A stretch of DNA of 64,000 nt, taken from assembly GCA_902602765.1 (NCBI GenBank), contig CACKSH010000001.1, positions 143,431-207,430 of the forward strand, given 5' to 3'. Each line of letters begins with the position of its first letter. Within the stretch, counting starts at the first letter, position 1. The stretch is from Paracoccaceae bacterium (lineage in GTDB: Bacteria; Pseudomonadota; Alphaproteobacteria; Rhodobacterales; Rhodobacteraceae). Shown one piece after another: positions 45,045-53,608 of this stretch. The position numbers were made by a program, and so were the translations under genes. The notes beneath the pieces are model-generated. The model was given only the letters and a program-made list of their open reading frames with translations, did not search any database and was not told the origin of the DNA.

Positions 45045-46262
45045 TCAGGTCCTCCCCGAAGAACTTCGTGACAATGCATCGATAGCTACAGCTAAAATTA
45101 AAATAGCACCCGACACCATCAATTTATCCGCCGCCGACGCACCGGAAAGATCAAGGCCATTACCAAGGGAACCAATTACTAAAGCACCTAAAATCGCATT
45201 CCAAACAGAACCACGCCCACCAAACAAGGAAGTACCACCAATTACCGCAGCTCCAATCGCTTCTAATAATAATGACCCGCCGGCAAAAGCAGTATAAGAT
45301 ACAGAACCGTATCTTGATGCACCAAAAATACCTCCTATAGCTGCCATTAGCCCAACTATTGCAAATGCAGATACGCGAATTTGATTAACTTTTATTCCAA
45401 CTCTTCTAGCGCTTTCCGCATTACCGCCCACTGCAAACAGCGATCGCCCATACGGGGTGCTTCGCGTTACCCAATCTAAAAGCATAGTGGACCCAAGTAG
45501 CAATACTAACAACAAGGGCAGTGATCTGTAAGCATTTAGAGTAAGAACAACCGATATTACGATAAAACCAAAAACAAGAATCTGAACCCAAATAACCCAA
45601 AAACCATCAACTTCTAAATTTCTCGACCTTCTCTGATACTGCTTTCTAAAACTAAAAAAAGCAAACAAGCCAAAAACAGCTAGCGCGATTAAAATACCCC
45701 AGAGATCTGGAATAAGAGTACGCGCTATACCGCGAATAAAAGGATCTCCAACATTCAAATTACCAGTTGGAAGAATTTTCTGCATTAAGCCTTGGTAGCC
45801 AAGAAGCCCCGCTAGGGTAACTACAAACGAAGGTATGCCGACATAAGCAACTAACAACCCTTGAACAAGCCCCATCGCTATTCCAACCAAAATAACAATT
45901 AAACAGGCCAAAATTGAAGGAATGCCAGTAAGAACTAAAACGCCCAAGAGCGCGGCGCAAACACCTGCCGTTGCCGCGGCAGAAAGGTCTATTTCTCCGA
46001 GCAGAAGTACTATCGTAATTCCAACCGCAAGGGTTGCGATGACCGCAGATTGCATAAATAAATTGTAAATATTTCTTGGGCTTAAAAAAATTGCTCGAAA
46101 GTTTTCGGTTTCCCCTGTTAACAAATCTTGCAATGGAATTACGAGACCAAAGTAGCCCCAAATAGCAACAAGGGCGAGTAAAACAGGAATAAAAGCCCCA
46201 ATTTGTGTTTCCCTTAGAGCCCTTAATCTATCCACAATTTTTAAGTTTTCTTCACGTTGCAC
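45045..46262 (-). CDS. Sugar ABC transporter permease (XylH/RbsC-type)
   Basis: About 405 residues with ten or so membrane helices, BPD_transp_2 type (AVIATLAVGITIVLLLGEIDLS, GGTSLFGGRGSVWNAILGALVIGSL). It forms the channel for a monosaccharide. The start is uncertain: the track start at 46298 lies inside the ATPase gene; I prefer the GTG at 46262 with GGGG upstream, overlapping the ATPase stop by 11 bases. It is the permease for the binding protein at 47.1 kb. Confidence 0.9.
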   Translation of the reverse strand: MQREENLKIVDRLRALRETQIGAFIPVLLALVAIWGYFGLVIPLQDLLTGETENFRAIFLSPRNIYNLFMQSAVIATLAVGITIVLLLGEIDLSAAATAGVCAALLGVLVLTGIPSILACLIVILVGIAMGLVQGLLVAYVGIPSFVVTLAGLLGYQGLMQKILPTGNLNVGDPFIRGIARTLIPDLWGILIALAVFGLFAFFSFRKQYQRRSRNLEVDGFWVIWVQILVFGFIVISVVLTLNAYRSLPLLLVLLLGSTMLLDWVTRSTPYGRSLFAVGGNAESARRVGIKVNQIRVSAFAIVGLMAAIGGIFGASRYGSVSYTAFAGGSLLLEAIGAAVIGGTSLFGGRGSVWNAILGALVIGSLGNGLDLSGASAADKLMVSGAILILAVAIDALSRSSSGRT

Positions 46263-47079
46263 TTGACGACCCCGAACTAGAACGATCATCAAGACCACTT
46301 GTCATTGCAATCACAATTTCATCAGGGGAAGTATCTGAAGTTTTATAGGTTGCCACATTATCTCCGTGACGCAGTACAGTTATTCGATCAGAGACCTCAA
46401 AAATATCTCGCATGTTATGAGAGATGTATACAACGGCGTGATTAGTATCTCTTAAACGCTTTACCACTTCCAACACTTGTTTTGTTTGTGCAACTCCTAA
46501 CGCTGCAGTAGGCTCATCCAGCATCACAACTGTACTTTGAGTACCAACGGCCCTAGCTATGGCAATGGCTTGGCGCTGCCCACCAGATAAACCGCCAACT
46601 TTCGCTCGAACAGATTGCAGCGTACGAACTTGCAACTGTTCTATAGCTTTTTTCGCCTTTGCTTCCATTTCTAAACTATCAATTGGTCGTATGAACTTAG
46701 GTAAAAAAGACCAACCACTTTTAACGGGTTCGGAACCAAGTGAAAGGTTGGCCGCAACATCCAAGTTTTCGCAAAGCGCTAAATCCTGATATACTATTTG
46801 TATTCCGAGCGCCGCGGCGTCATTTGGTGATTTTATACTGACATTTTTTCCATTTAAATAAAAATTTCCAGAATCAAAAGTATACGCACCTGCAAGAATT
46901 TTCATCAGAGTAGATTTACCAGCACCGTTATCACCAACTAAAGCCATGACCTCCCCTCGCGAGACTTCGAAATCCGCCCCTCGCAGTGCATGCACTCCAC
47001 CAAATCTTTTTTCTACACCACGCACAACTAAATGTGCTGATGGGGCAGATTGCCCCACCAAAACCTCTTTAGAAGTCAT
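46252..47079 (-). CDS. Sugar ABC transporter ATP-binding protein (single ABC domain)
   Basis: 275 residues, one nucleotide-binding domain: VGDNGAGKSTLM (Walker A), LSGGQRQAIAIARAV (signature), VMLDEPTAAL (Walker B), ISHNMRDI (H-loop). It resembles FrcA/XylG-like CUT2 ATPases but with a single domain, so it works as a homodimer. The stop overlaps the permease start. Located 10 bases after the binding-protein stop. Confidence 0.92.
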   Translation of the reverse strand: MTSKEVLVGQSAPSAHLVVRGVEKRFGGVHALRGADFEVSRGEVMALVGDNGAGKSTLMKILAGAYTFDSGNFYLNGKNVSIKSPNDAAALGIQIVYQDLALCENLDVAANLSLGSEPVKSGWSFLPKFIRPIDSLEMEAKAKKAIEQLQVRTLQSVRAKVGGLSGGQRQAIAIARAVGTQSTVVMLDEPTAALGVAQTKQVLEVVKRLRDTNHAVVYISHNMRDIFEVSDRITVLRHGDNVATYKTSDTSPDEIVIAMTSGLDDRSSSGSSSAT

Positions 47080-47089
47080 TTAACGAAAA

Positions 47090-48148
47090 TCACTTGCAAA
47101 AGGTTGTTGCTGCGGCTTCGCCCTGACATATCATGTCTTTAGTAATGGATTTGTCGTTAGCAATAACATAAGCTACTCCATCCACACCCACCGCGGAGTA
47201 AGACCCGACTGGAACGTAAGCTACCTCTGCCCCCACACCGTTCTTTACAGTTTGTGGTGCTAAGTCAGAAAAATCCTCACCATTTACCAATCGAACAGTG
47301 ACTGCTGCTGCTGCCGCTGCCATATCCTCTAGAGGTCGCCAACCACATTGCGTTTGTTTCCCTAACAAAATCAGTTGCTGAGCTTGGACTGTACAATCAA
47401 GACCAGACACCGGTACAGTACCAGCCATACCCTGCTCTTCCATTGAGGCGATAGCCGCACCTGCATTACCATCATTTGACGAAACAACACCTTGGACATT
47501 ATTATTTAGCTGCGTCAGTGCTTGATCCATAGAGCGCCGAGCGATCGCCGGGTCCCATCCTTGGGTCCAATTTTCATAGCCCATTACCCTTTCACCACTT
47601 TCATATAATGGAGTAAGCGCTCGTAATTGCCCATTATGTATCACAGCGGCATTTGGGTCGGTAGGAGATCCTTTCAGCATTACCAAAGTATCACCAGAAG
47701 CAGTATTATTGATGATGTGAGTAGCTTGATCAAATCCCATGCCTTCTAAATCAGCTTGAACCCAGAAGGTAGTATTCATTGAGTTAATCATTCGGTCATA
47801 AGCAATTGTGGGTACGCCCTCATCTGCTGCGTTATCTGCAATCACAGCAGAACTCTCGCCATCAATCGGGATTACGACCAATACTTTTGCTCCTTGCGTT
47901 AAAGCTTGCTCTGCTTGTCGTTGCTGGGTCGATGTATCGTTATTCGCATTAAAGACTTCAACTTTAACTCCCGGCGCTAATTCTCCCATAGTGCGCACAA
48001 AAGCAGCGGCATCCTGTGTCTCCCAACGTGGGTTAACATTTTCTGGTAGTAAAAGTGCTACCATATCAGCAGAAGCTGTACCCGCAACGGCCATTGCTGA
48101 CGCAGCAAATACACCTCCTAACAGGTCTTTTTTAATTTTAGAAAACAT
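47090..48148 (-). CDS. Periplasmic sugar-binding protein (xylose/ribose type)
   Basis: 352 residues with a signal peptide (LGGVFAASAMAVAGTASA). Peripla_BP_4 fold: MVALLLPENVNPRWETQD, ANNDTSTQQRQAEQALTQG, GVVSSNDGNAGAAI and a C-terminal pair of Cys residues. Closest in pattern to XylF. It binds a monosaccharide and feeds the permease. AGGAGG precedes the start by five bases. First gene of the seven-gene operon down to 40.3 kb. Confidence 0.92.
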   Translation of the reverse strand: MFSKIKKDLLGGVFAASAMAVAGTASADMVALLLPENVNPRWETQDAAAFVRTMGELAPGVKVEVFNANNDTSTQQRQAEQALTQGAKVLVVIPIDGESSAVIADNAADEGVPTIAYDRMINSMNTTFWVQADLEGMGFDQATHIINNTASGDTLVMLKGSPTDPNAAVIHNGQLRALTPLYESGERVMGYENWTQGWDPAIARRSMDQALTQLNNNVQGVVSSNDGNAGAAIASMEEQGMAGTVPVSGLDCTVQAQQLILLGKQTQCGWRPLEDMAAAAAAVTVRLVNGEDFSDLAPQTVKNGVGAEVAYVPVGSYSAVGVDGVAYVIANDKSITKDMICQGEAAATTFCK

Positions 48149-48173
48149 CCTATCCTCCTTGTTGATGTTGTTT

Positions 48174-48188
48174 GACGCGAGTCGCGTC
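48174..48188. promoter_or_regulatory. Perfect palindrome in the sugar operon leader
   Basis: GACGCGA-G-TCGCGTC, two seven-base arms, 25 bases upstream of the binding-protein start. GC-rich in an AT-rich genome. It may be an operator or a leader hairpin. The 157-base leader (48149-48305) also has other GC-rich pairings. Confidence 0.5.
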
Positions 48189-48305
48189 TTTCACTCTGGT
48201 GGAGATCCCGTAAAGCAGCGGGCATTTGGCGGCACGTTGTATCTCTAATGAAGCAAGTGCCGCTTCCACTGGCTCGTCCACCAAGCCGAGCACTAGTAGA
48301 AATTC

Positions 48306-49070
48306 CTAAATATCATAAACTTTTGTCTCCAAATTTAATTCTGGAAGTAAAATGGATAATCGATCATATGTATCCGCTAGGTGTCCCCTCATTGCCACCT
48401 GCGCACCCTCTTTATCATGCATTTCTATTGATCTAAGGATCTTAAGGTGAAGCGGAAGTGAACGGGTCCGGTTATCTATTGGATCATTGTTTGTTATCTT
48501 TATTGAAGTTAAAAGTGCCGAAAAAATCACACCGTCCATAGATGTTAACAGTTCATTATTGGCAGCTCTCAGCACAGCCCTGTGAAATTTGGCGTCCGCA
48601 ATGACAAATTCCTGAATATTTGTGGCTTTCTCCATATCATTATGAGAATTTCGAATTTCAGCTATTTGAGAAGAACTAGCGGTTGATGCAGCCCAATAGG
48701 CCGCATTGGGCTCAATCATTAGCCTAATATCTATTAATTTCTTTAAAAAGTCGGGTTTTGGATCGGTTCCAAGATGCCAGGCTAACACATCATCATCTAA
48801 AAGGTTCCAACTAGACCTAGGCTTCACCTTGGTTCCATTGCCGCGGCGAACCTCCAACAGGCCTTTCGATACTAAAATTTTTATAGCCTCACGAACAACA
48901 GATTTACTGACGTTAAATCGATCACAAAGTCGGTTTTCATCATCTATAAATTGACCCTCTGGAAAATGACCGGCAATAATTCTTCGGCCCACCTCGCGGC
49001 AAACTTGAGTAGCCAAACCTGGAGTTAAACCCGAAACGTCTTTTAAATCATAATATAGTAATTCGTCCAT
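48306..49070 (-). CDS. GntR/FadR (FCD domain) transcriptional regulator
   Basis: 254 residues: wHTH (VCREVGRRIIAGHFPEGQFIDDENRLCDRFNVSKSVVREAIKILVSKGLLEVRRGNGTKV split over the first 80) and an FCD ligand domain (DIRLMIEPNAAYWAA, FHRAVLRAANNELL, HLKILRSIEMHDKEGA). Likely the sensor of the sugar or its acid for the operon downstream. A perfect palindrome ten bases upstream of its start suggests autoregulation. Confidence 0.9.
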   Translation of the reverse strand: MDELLYYDLKDVSGLTPGLATQVCREVGRRIIAGHFPEGQFIDDENRLCDRFNVSKSVVREAIKILVSKGLLEVRRGNGTKVKPRSSWNLLDDDVLAWHLGTDPKPDFLKKLIDIRLMIEPNAAYWAASTASSSQIAEIRNSHNDMEKATNIQEFVIADAKFHRAVLRAANNELLTSMDGVIFSALLTSIKITNNDPIDNRTRSLPLHLKILRSIEMHDKEGAQVAMRGHLADTYDRLSILLPELNLETKVYDI

Positions 49071-49079
49071 ACTACAGGC

Positions 49080-49096
49080 TAAACATCAGATGTTTA
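49080..49096. promoter_or_regulatory. Perfect palindrome, probable operator of the GntR regulator
   Basis: TAAACATC-A-GATGTTTA, eight-base arms. It ends ten bases before the regulator's ATG. A second half-site CAGATGTT lies 10 bases further on. Autorepression is inferred. Confidence 0.6.
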
Positions 49097-49235
49097 ATTT
49101 GTCCAGATGTTTTTTATACAAGTTGTAGATTAGTTATATTGGTTGTTTCTACCATAAAGTTCAAAAGCAAAAACCTATTGAAGATAAACAAGAATATCTA
49201 CTCACTTAAATTATTACTGGTTAAATACTATAAGA

Positions 49236-49309
49236 GTAACCTAAAGGTCTGACTAAAGATAAAATAAAGAAGGAAGAGGAAGGAAGTAACTTATAAGTAA
49301 CCTAAAGGT
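49236..49309. repeat. 13-bp direct repeat with palindromic core
   Basis: GTAACCTAAAGGT occurs at 49236-49248 and 49297-49309, 61 bases apart; the second has AACCT/AGGTT arms. It is a pair of sites in the gap between the regulator and the small ORF, perhaps protein-binding. Confidence 0.5.
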
Positions 49310-49310
49310 T

Positions 49311-49511
49311 CTACTGGGCAGCAGTAGTATCTTTATAGAAATTTGCAGTCACTTTGTGAAAGCCTTTATCCGTTAATTGGCCAAATTCAGTTAACCACTC
49401 TTTTTCTATGCAATACTGGTAAGCCGCAACGCGATCCGATGCATGAAGTTTTTTGACAGCAATATTGAGAAGCGCGTCTGTGTAGTCACTTTGTGGATAA
49501 TTCTTTGCCAT
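49311..49511 (-). CDS. Small hypothetical protein (66 aa)
   Basis: ATG start, composition like a real protein: DALLNIAVKKLHASDRVAAYQYCIEKEWL is helical and TEFGQLTDKGFHKV resembles a winged-helix or DUF-type tail. Not recognised. Located inside the candidate island. RBS weak (AAAAGG). Confidence 0.5.
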   Translation of the reverse strand: MAKNYPQSDYTDALLNIAVKKLHASDRVAAYQYCIEKEWLTEFGQLTDKGFHKVTANFYKDTTAAQ

Positions 49512-49702
49512 ACAAAAAGGATAGAATTGTATCTAAGTGCGTCAAATAAATACTTTTGTGTACAATACTAGCTAGTTCTCTCTAGGTTTTGAAGGTGTAC
49601 CTGCTGGTATCGCTTGGGCACTATTTCTACGCCTTTTTCGATCGCTTTTACATTAGTTTCTATTCTTATTGCTTTGCTCGTCACTTAATGTAATCTAATA
49701 TT

Positions 49703-50320
49703 ATGGCAAATAGTACAACTTCTTACAAACTTTATGGCATACCTTATTTAGGCTCTATGGCTATTGAATTATTAATGGAAGAGGCTGGTATAAAATATGA
49801 CATTATTTTTGCAACTCCAGAGGAAAGAAACTCCGAAGAGTTTAAAATGATTTCGCCTAGAGGATTAGTGCCTGTTCTAATTACTCCAAGTGGGCAATCT
49901 ATTTTTGAAGGACCTGCAATTATTAATTTTCTGTTAGAAACACATCATACCGATTTAATCGCCCCTATTGGCAACCCAGATAGAGCCACATGTTTTCAAT
50001 GGCTTTCTTTCCTTTCTACAGCATTAGGAAATGCCAACAACCGTTTTTTCTTTCCTGATCGATATGGCTCTTCGGAAATTGATATCAAAGAAAAAGCTGA
50101 GTTAGATAGGAAGGCTTGTTACGATATCTTGGAGAAACACGTTGATGGTTTTTTATCAGGAAAAACTTGTGGAATTGCAGACTTCTACTTTTATGTTTTA
50201 ATGAACTGGGATGACAATAAAACTGATGAACTAGCCAAAAGACCAAATCTTGAGAAAATATTTAATCAGGTTAACGAAACCCCATCAGTTCAAAAAGTGC
50301 TAAAAAATCAAACTTCTTAG
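49703..50320 (+). CDS. Glutathione S-transferase family protein
   Basis: 205 residues; thioredoxin-like domain SYKLYGIPYLGSMAIELLMEEAG, FEGPAIINFLLE (glutathione-binding SNAIL-like segment), then a helical domain with KTCGIADFYFYVL. Inside the candidate island. Substrate unknown; may detoxify an electrophile. A small ORF on the other strand overlaps the 3' end. Confidence 0.82.
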   Translation: MANSTTSYKLYGIPYLGSMAIELLMEEAGIKYDIIFATPEERNSEEFKMISPRGLVPVLITPSGQSIFEGPAIINFLLETHHTDLIAPIGNPDRATCFQWLSFLSTALGNANNRFFFPDRYGSSEIDIKEKAELDRKACYDILEKHVDGFLSGKTCGIADFYFYVLMNWDDNKTDELAKRPNLEKIFNQVNETPSVQKVLKNQTS

Positions 50321-50435
50321 CATTAGGTCTAATTATATATCCTTTAGAACCAACTTGTTTGAGGATAGTTTTTAGATAGGCCATGTGCTGTATATTTGCA
50401 TGGTCTATTCGCTTGTATTCTGGAGATACTTCCAT
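50271..50435 (-). CDS. Tentative small ORF (54 aa), below track length
   Basis: ATG at 50435 opens a frame MEVSPEYKRIDHANIQHMAYLK to a stop at 50271, overlapping the GST gene end. Its first 40 residues have plausible composition, but there is no clear RBS and the overlap part is forced by the GST frame. Confidence 0.25.
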   Translation of the reverse strand: MEVSPEYKRIDHANIQHMAYLKTILKQVGSKGYIIRPNAKKFDFLALFELMGFR

Positions 50436-50508
50436 GTTATATACTTTTTGCCTTTTCAGAGTTTAAATACCTCTGTCCAAGTATTAATTGAGTCTAAGGA
50501 GAGCTTAG

Positions 50509-52278
50509 ATGAGTGAAGATCGGATTATTCGCAAAATCGCAGTGATATTTGTGACAGACGTTGTCAGTTTTAGCACGCTCATGGAAAGAAATGAGAATTC
50601 TACACTTAGAAGTCTTCGGGCCTGTCGTGATATCATGGACCAACTTTTCAAGAAATATGATGCTCGTATTTTTAATACAGCAGGAGATTCAGTTCTTGCC
50701 GAATTTCCGAGTGCAGTAACTGCATTAGTTTGTGCTACTGAATTTCAGAAAATGATTAATAAACGCAATCTTTCCGTATCAGAAGATTTACAGATGCAGT
50801 TTCGTATTGGTCTTAATATAGGTGATGTTATTGTAGAGGGGACAAACCTTTATGGTGAGGGGGTAAATAATGCCGCACGGCTAGAAGTATTAAGCCAACC
50901 AGGGGGTGTGTCGTTATCAAAAGCAATATATGATTTTGTAAATAAAAAAGTAGAATTTAAATTTAATGACCTTGGTACTCAGAAAATAAAAAATACTGAA
51001 TTACACGCTTATGACGTGATAATAGAAGGTTTAGAACAGCGGGCATTAGGTTCTTCAATTGGATCAAGCGAAATAACTGAAAGCAAGCCACCAACAATTG
51101 CTGTAATGCCGTTCAAAAATATGACTAATGATGAAGAACAAGAATACTTTGTTGATGGGGTTACAGAAGATATCATTGCTAATCTCTCTTCTTGGAAATC
51201 TTTTCCAGTTATCGCTAGAAACTCTACCTTTAGCTTCAAAGGACAAGAAATAAAATCCTCAGAATTGGGTCAGCGATTGGGGGCAGATTATATCGTTGAG
51301 GGCAGCATACGGAAAGGTGGCAATAAGATACGAATTTCAGCAAGCTTAGTAGATTCAAAAGATGATCAACAAGTTTGGTCTAAACGCTGGGATCGCTCGT
51401 TGGATGATATTTTTGAGGTCCAAGACGAGGTATCACAGGAGGTTGCAACATTGATTTTTCCAGCTCTTAAAGGAAAAGAGCACGAACGCATACGAACCAA
51501 GTCGCCTTCATCTTTGTCTGCCTGGGACAACTATTTGAAAGCGCTTGCTATATATAACCAGACATGGGCTGGGGACGATCCAGATGAAGTTGCGAACAAG
51601 GCATTTTTCGAACTTTGCGATAATGCAATAGCTATGGATCCAGATTTGTGTGACGCTTACGTACTTAAAGCCAGACGCATTTATGGCAACTTATTTATAT
51701 CTATACATCAACATAAGCGCAAAGAAAACGAGTCATTATTTCATGATCTGTCTTTCAAAGCTTATTCTATCGATCCTAATAATCCTGAAGCGGTCGCTAT
51801 GTATAGTAGATCTTTTAATCTTAAAAAAGATTACCCACAGCGATTGAAATATGCCAGACAGGCATTGGACCTGAACCCAAGCCACGATGGATCAAATAAT
51901 GACTATGGCTGGGCTTTATGTAACGAAAAGCGTTTTGAAGAAGCAGAATATTATCTATTAAAAGCAATGGACATGAACCCAATTGGCAGAAGAAGCTATG
52001 AGGGATTAATGCCTTTTCTTTACATGGCAATGGCTGATTCTAATAAGAGCTTAGAGTGGTGCAATACTCTGTATGATAGGGGTTCGCACAGTCGTTATGA
52101 TGGTTGGAGGGCAGCAATCTATGTTCATCTGGGAGATTTTGAGCGTGCTAGAATATTTTTGACAAAATTTCGTGAAGAACGTCCAGAAGTTAAGACAATA
52201 GAAGATTATAAAAAGGTTGCCCCGTCTATTTGTAAGGACTACCTAATTGACGGACTTAGTCAAATTTGGAACGATTAA
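50509..52278 (+). CDS. Class III adenylate/guanylate cyclase-like protein with TolB-like and TPR domains
   Basis: 589 residues. Cyclase-homology domain (about 8-170) with metal Asp D17 (FVTDVVSFS) and D60 (NTAGDSVLAEF), and GEGVNNAARLE. The purine-selecting Lys of typical adenylate cyclases is replaced by N56. Then a TolB-like domain (PTIAVMPFKNMTND, DYIVEGSIRKGG, about 195-330) and TPR repeats (about 345-580). No membrane segment. Such proteins are widespread in alphaproteobacteria; the product nucleotide is uncertain. RBS GGAGAG. Confidence 0.88.
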   Translation: MSEDRIIRKIAVIFVTDVVSFSTLMERNENSTLRSLRACRDIMDQLFKKYDARIFNTAGDSVLAEFPSAVTALVCATEFQKMINKRNLSVSEDLQMQFRIGLNIGDVIVEGTNLYGEGVNNAARLEVLSQPGGVSLSKAIYDFVNKKVEFKFNDLGTQKIKNTELHAYDVIIEGLEQRALGSSIGSSEITESKPPTIAVMPFKNMTNDEEQEYFVDGVTEDIIANLSSWKSFPVIARNSTFSFKGQEIKSSELGQRLGADYIVEGSIRKGGNKIRISASLVDSKDDQQVWSKRWDRSLDDIFEVQDEVSQEVATLIFPALKGKEHERIRTKSPSSLSAWDNYLKALAIYNQTWAGDDPDEVANKAFFELCDNAIAMDPDLCDAYVLKARRIYGNLFISIHQHKRKENESLFHDLSFKAYSIDPNNPEAVAMYSRSFNLKKDYPQRLKYARQALDLNPSHDGSNNDYGWALCNEKRFEEAEYYLLKAMDMNPIGRRSYEGLMPFLYMAMADSNKSLEWCNTLYDRGSHSRYDGWRAAIYVHLGDFERARIFLTKFREERPEVKTIEDYKKVAPSICKDYLIDGLSQIWND

Positions 52279-52340
52279 GAACATTATTAATACACGCAGT
52301 GCAATAACTAGCAGCTAAATCTAATATAAATACTTATTAA

Positions 52341-52529
52341 ATAGCAGTAAAAAACGGAAGTGTTTTAATATGTGATACGACTTCTGACTTTGCTCGATGG
52401 GCCGAAACAAACTCCCATGTAAAGCCACCTTGTCCTGCTGAGTGGCCGTGGAAACCTGCTCTTTTTGACTCAGTATTGGATCAAGACGCTTTACAATGCA
52501 AACAAAAGATGGCTACCGGAGCAGGCTAA
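52341..52529 (+). pseudogene. Coding-like fragment without start
   Basis: A frame without an obvious start encodes FARWAETNSHVKPPCPAEW and LFDSVLDQDALQCKQKM, with protein-like composition, ending at a TAA. It seems a gene remnant at the island edge. Not recognised. Confidence 0.3.
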
Positions 52530-52616
52530 TTAAACACCAGTCTAGTAGTTTCTTGCACCTAATGATTTCATCTATTGTCAGAAATAGTGCTCTATCACAC
52601 ACAAAAAGCACAAGAT

Positions 52617-52632
52617 GCGCGCGGGCGCGCGG
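52617..52632. other. Short GC-only tract
   Basis: GCGCGCGGGCGCGCGG is a 16-base pure GC run in an AT-rich intergenic area, about 110 bases beyond the tRNA-Ser 3' end. It may form alternative structures; no family known. Confidence 0.5.
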
Positions 52633-52707
52633 ACGTGCCATAAAAGCAGTAATAAGTCAATAATGTGGGGGCGAATATGGGGGCGAATATTAATTAATAT
52701 CCACAAA

Positions 52708-52752
52708 ATATTGTTTCTATTATATTAAATATAATTTACTGGCGGAGACGGT
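52708..52752. repeat. Direct repeat overlapping tRNA-Ser 3' end (att-like)
   Basis: The partner of 40056-40100 (42 of 45 identical). It covers the tRNA 3' end and 32 bases beyond. Just upstream stands GGGGGCGAATATGGGGGCGAATAT, a G-rich doublet that also has a relative before the other copy. Confidence 0.75.
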
Positions 52753-52829
52753 GGGATTCGAACCCACGAGACGGTCTCCCGCCTACACACTTTCCAGGCG
52801 TGCGCCTTCGACCACTCGGCCACGTCTCC
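52740..52829 (-). tRNA. tRNA-Ser(GGA)
   Basis: GGAGACGTGGCCGAG opens the acceptor and D arm, the anticodon loop reads CTGGAAA (anticodon GGA, codons UCC/UCU), the long variable arm is characteristic of tRNA-Ser, GGTTCGAATCC is the T-loop, and CGTCTCC closes the acceptor stem with an encoded GCCA end. It is the only tRNA gene I found in the window and the likely integration site of the island. Confidence 0.95.
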
Positions 52830-52888
52830 TTATTCGCGATCTTATATAACTTTATTGAGATTATGAAAGGTATAAATTTTATCGTGGT

Positions 52889-53608
52889 TTACTCAATGAA
52901 ATGAATATTCACTCGTCTATTCTGTTTACCTTTTTTCTCTATTTTACCAAAACGCATTGAGCCTATTTCCGATGTATTAGCCACATGCGTTCCGCCACAC
53001 GGCTGTAAATCAATCTGATTATCGCCAAAACCGATCCGTACAAGCCTTACCCGCCCACTTCCAATAGGAGGCTGAACTGACATAGTTTTTACCAACCCAG
53101 GTTGGGCTAATAACTCTTCATCTGTAATCCAAGATTGTGTAACTTCGTAGTTCCCAGATATTAAATTATTCAATTGAATTTCTAGCTCTTCTTTATCGGA
53201 CAAAGCCTCCGGCATATTAAAATCTAACCTACCCTTTTTATCGGTAATTGACCCCCCAGTAACTGGAAGTGGAATAACAACAGACAATAAGTGTAGAGCT
53301 GAGTGCACACGCATATGTTTAAAACGGGTTTCCCAATCAATCACCTGTTCAACATTATCGCCCAACTTCGGCAGGCAGTCATGATTTGCAGGCACTAAAA
53401 TTATTTTCCCGTTTTCCCCTTTATAAGTTGTGATAATTTCACACTCAGTATCCCCAAAAAGTAATGCACCTCTATCTCCAGGCTGACCACCAGAGGTTGG
53501 ATAAAAAATACTCTGATTTAAAACAATAGATTTATCTTCAGTAATTTCGGTTACTTCACCGACACAAGATTTCATATAGCTATCTTTTAGATACAACGGA
53601 ATAGTCAA
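52889..53608 (-). CDS. Alanyl-tRNA editing protein (AlaX-M type)
   Basis: 239 residues. It hydrolyses mischarged Ser-tRNA(Ala) (and Gly). Zinc ligands H102, H106 (HSALH) and C203, H207 (CGGTH) are in place; FYPTSGGQPGDRG is the glycine-rich segment shared with AlaRS. The absence of the long AlaRS domains marks it as trans-editing. It starts one base after the mscS-type gene stop, so they are co-transcribed. Confidence 0.93.
   Translation of the reverse strand: MTIPLYLKDSYMKSCVGEVTEITEDKSIVLNQSIFYPTSGGQPGDRGALLFGDTECEIITTYKGENGKIILVPANHDCLPKLGDNVEQVIDWETRFKHMRVHSALHLLSVVIPLPVTGGSITDKKGRLDFNMPEALSDKEELEIQLNNLISGNYEVTQSWITDEELLAQPGLVKTMSVQPPIGSGRVRLVRIGFGDNQIDLQPCGGTHVANTSEIGSMRFGKIEKKGKQNRRVNIHFIE

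Noticed and set aside
48149-48305. Known riboswitch in the GC-rich leader of the sugar operon
   Set aside because: I could not match it to any riboswitch class; only simple hairpins and a palindrome are supported.
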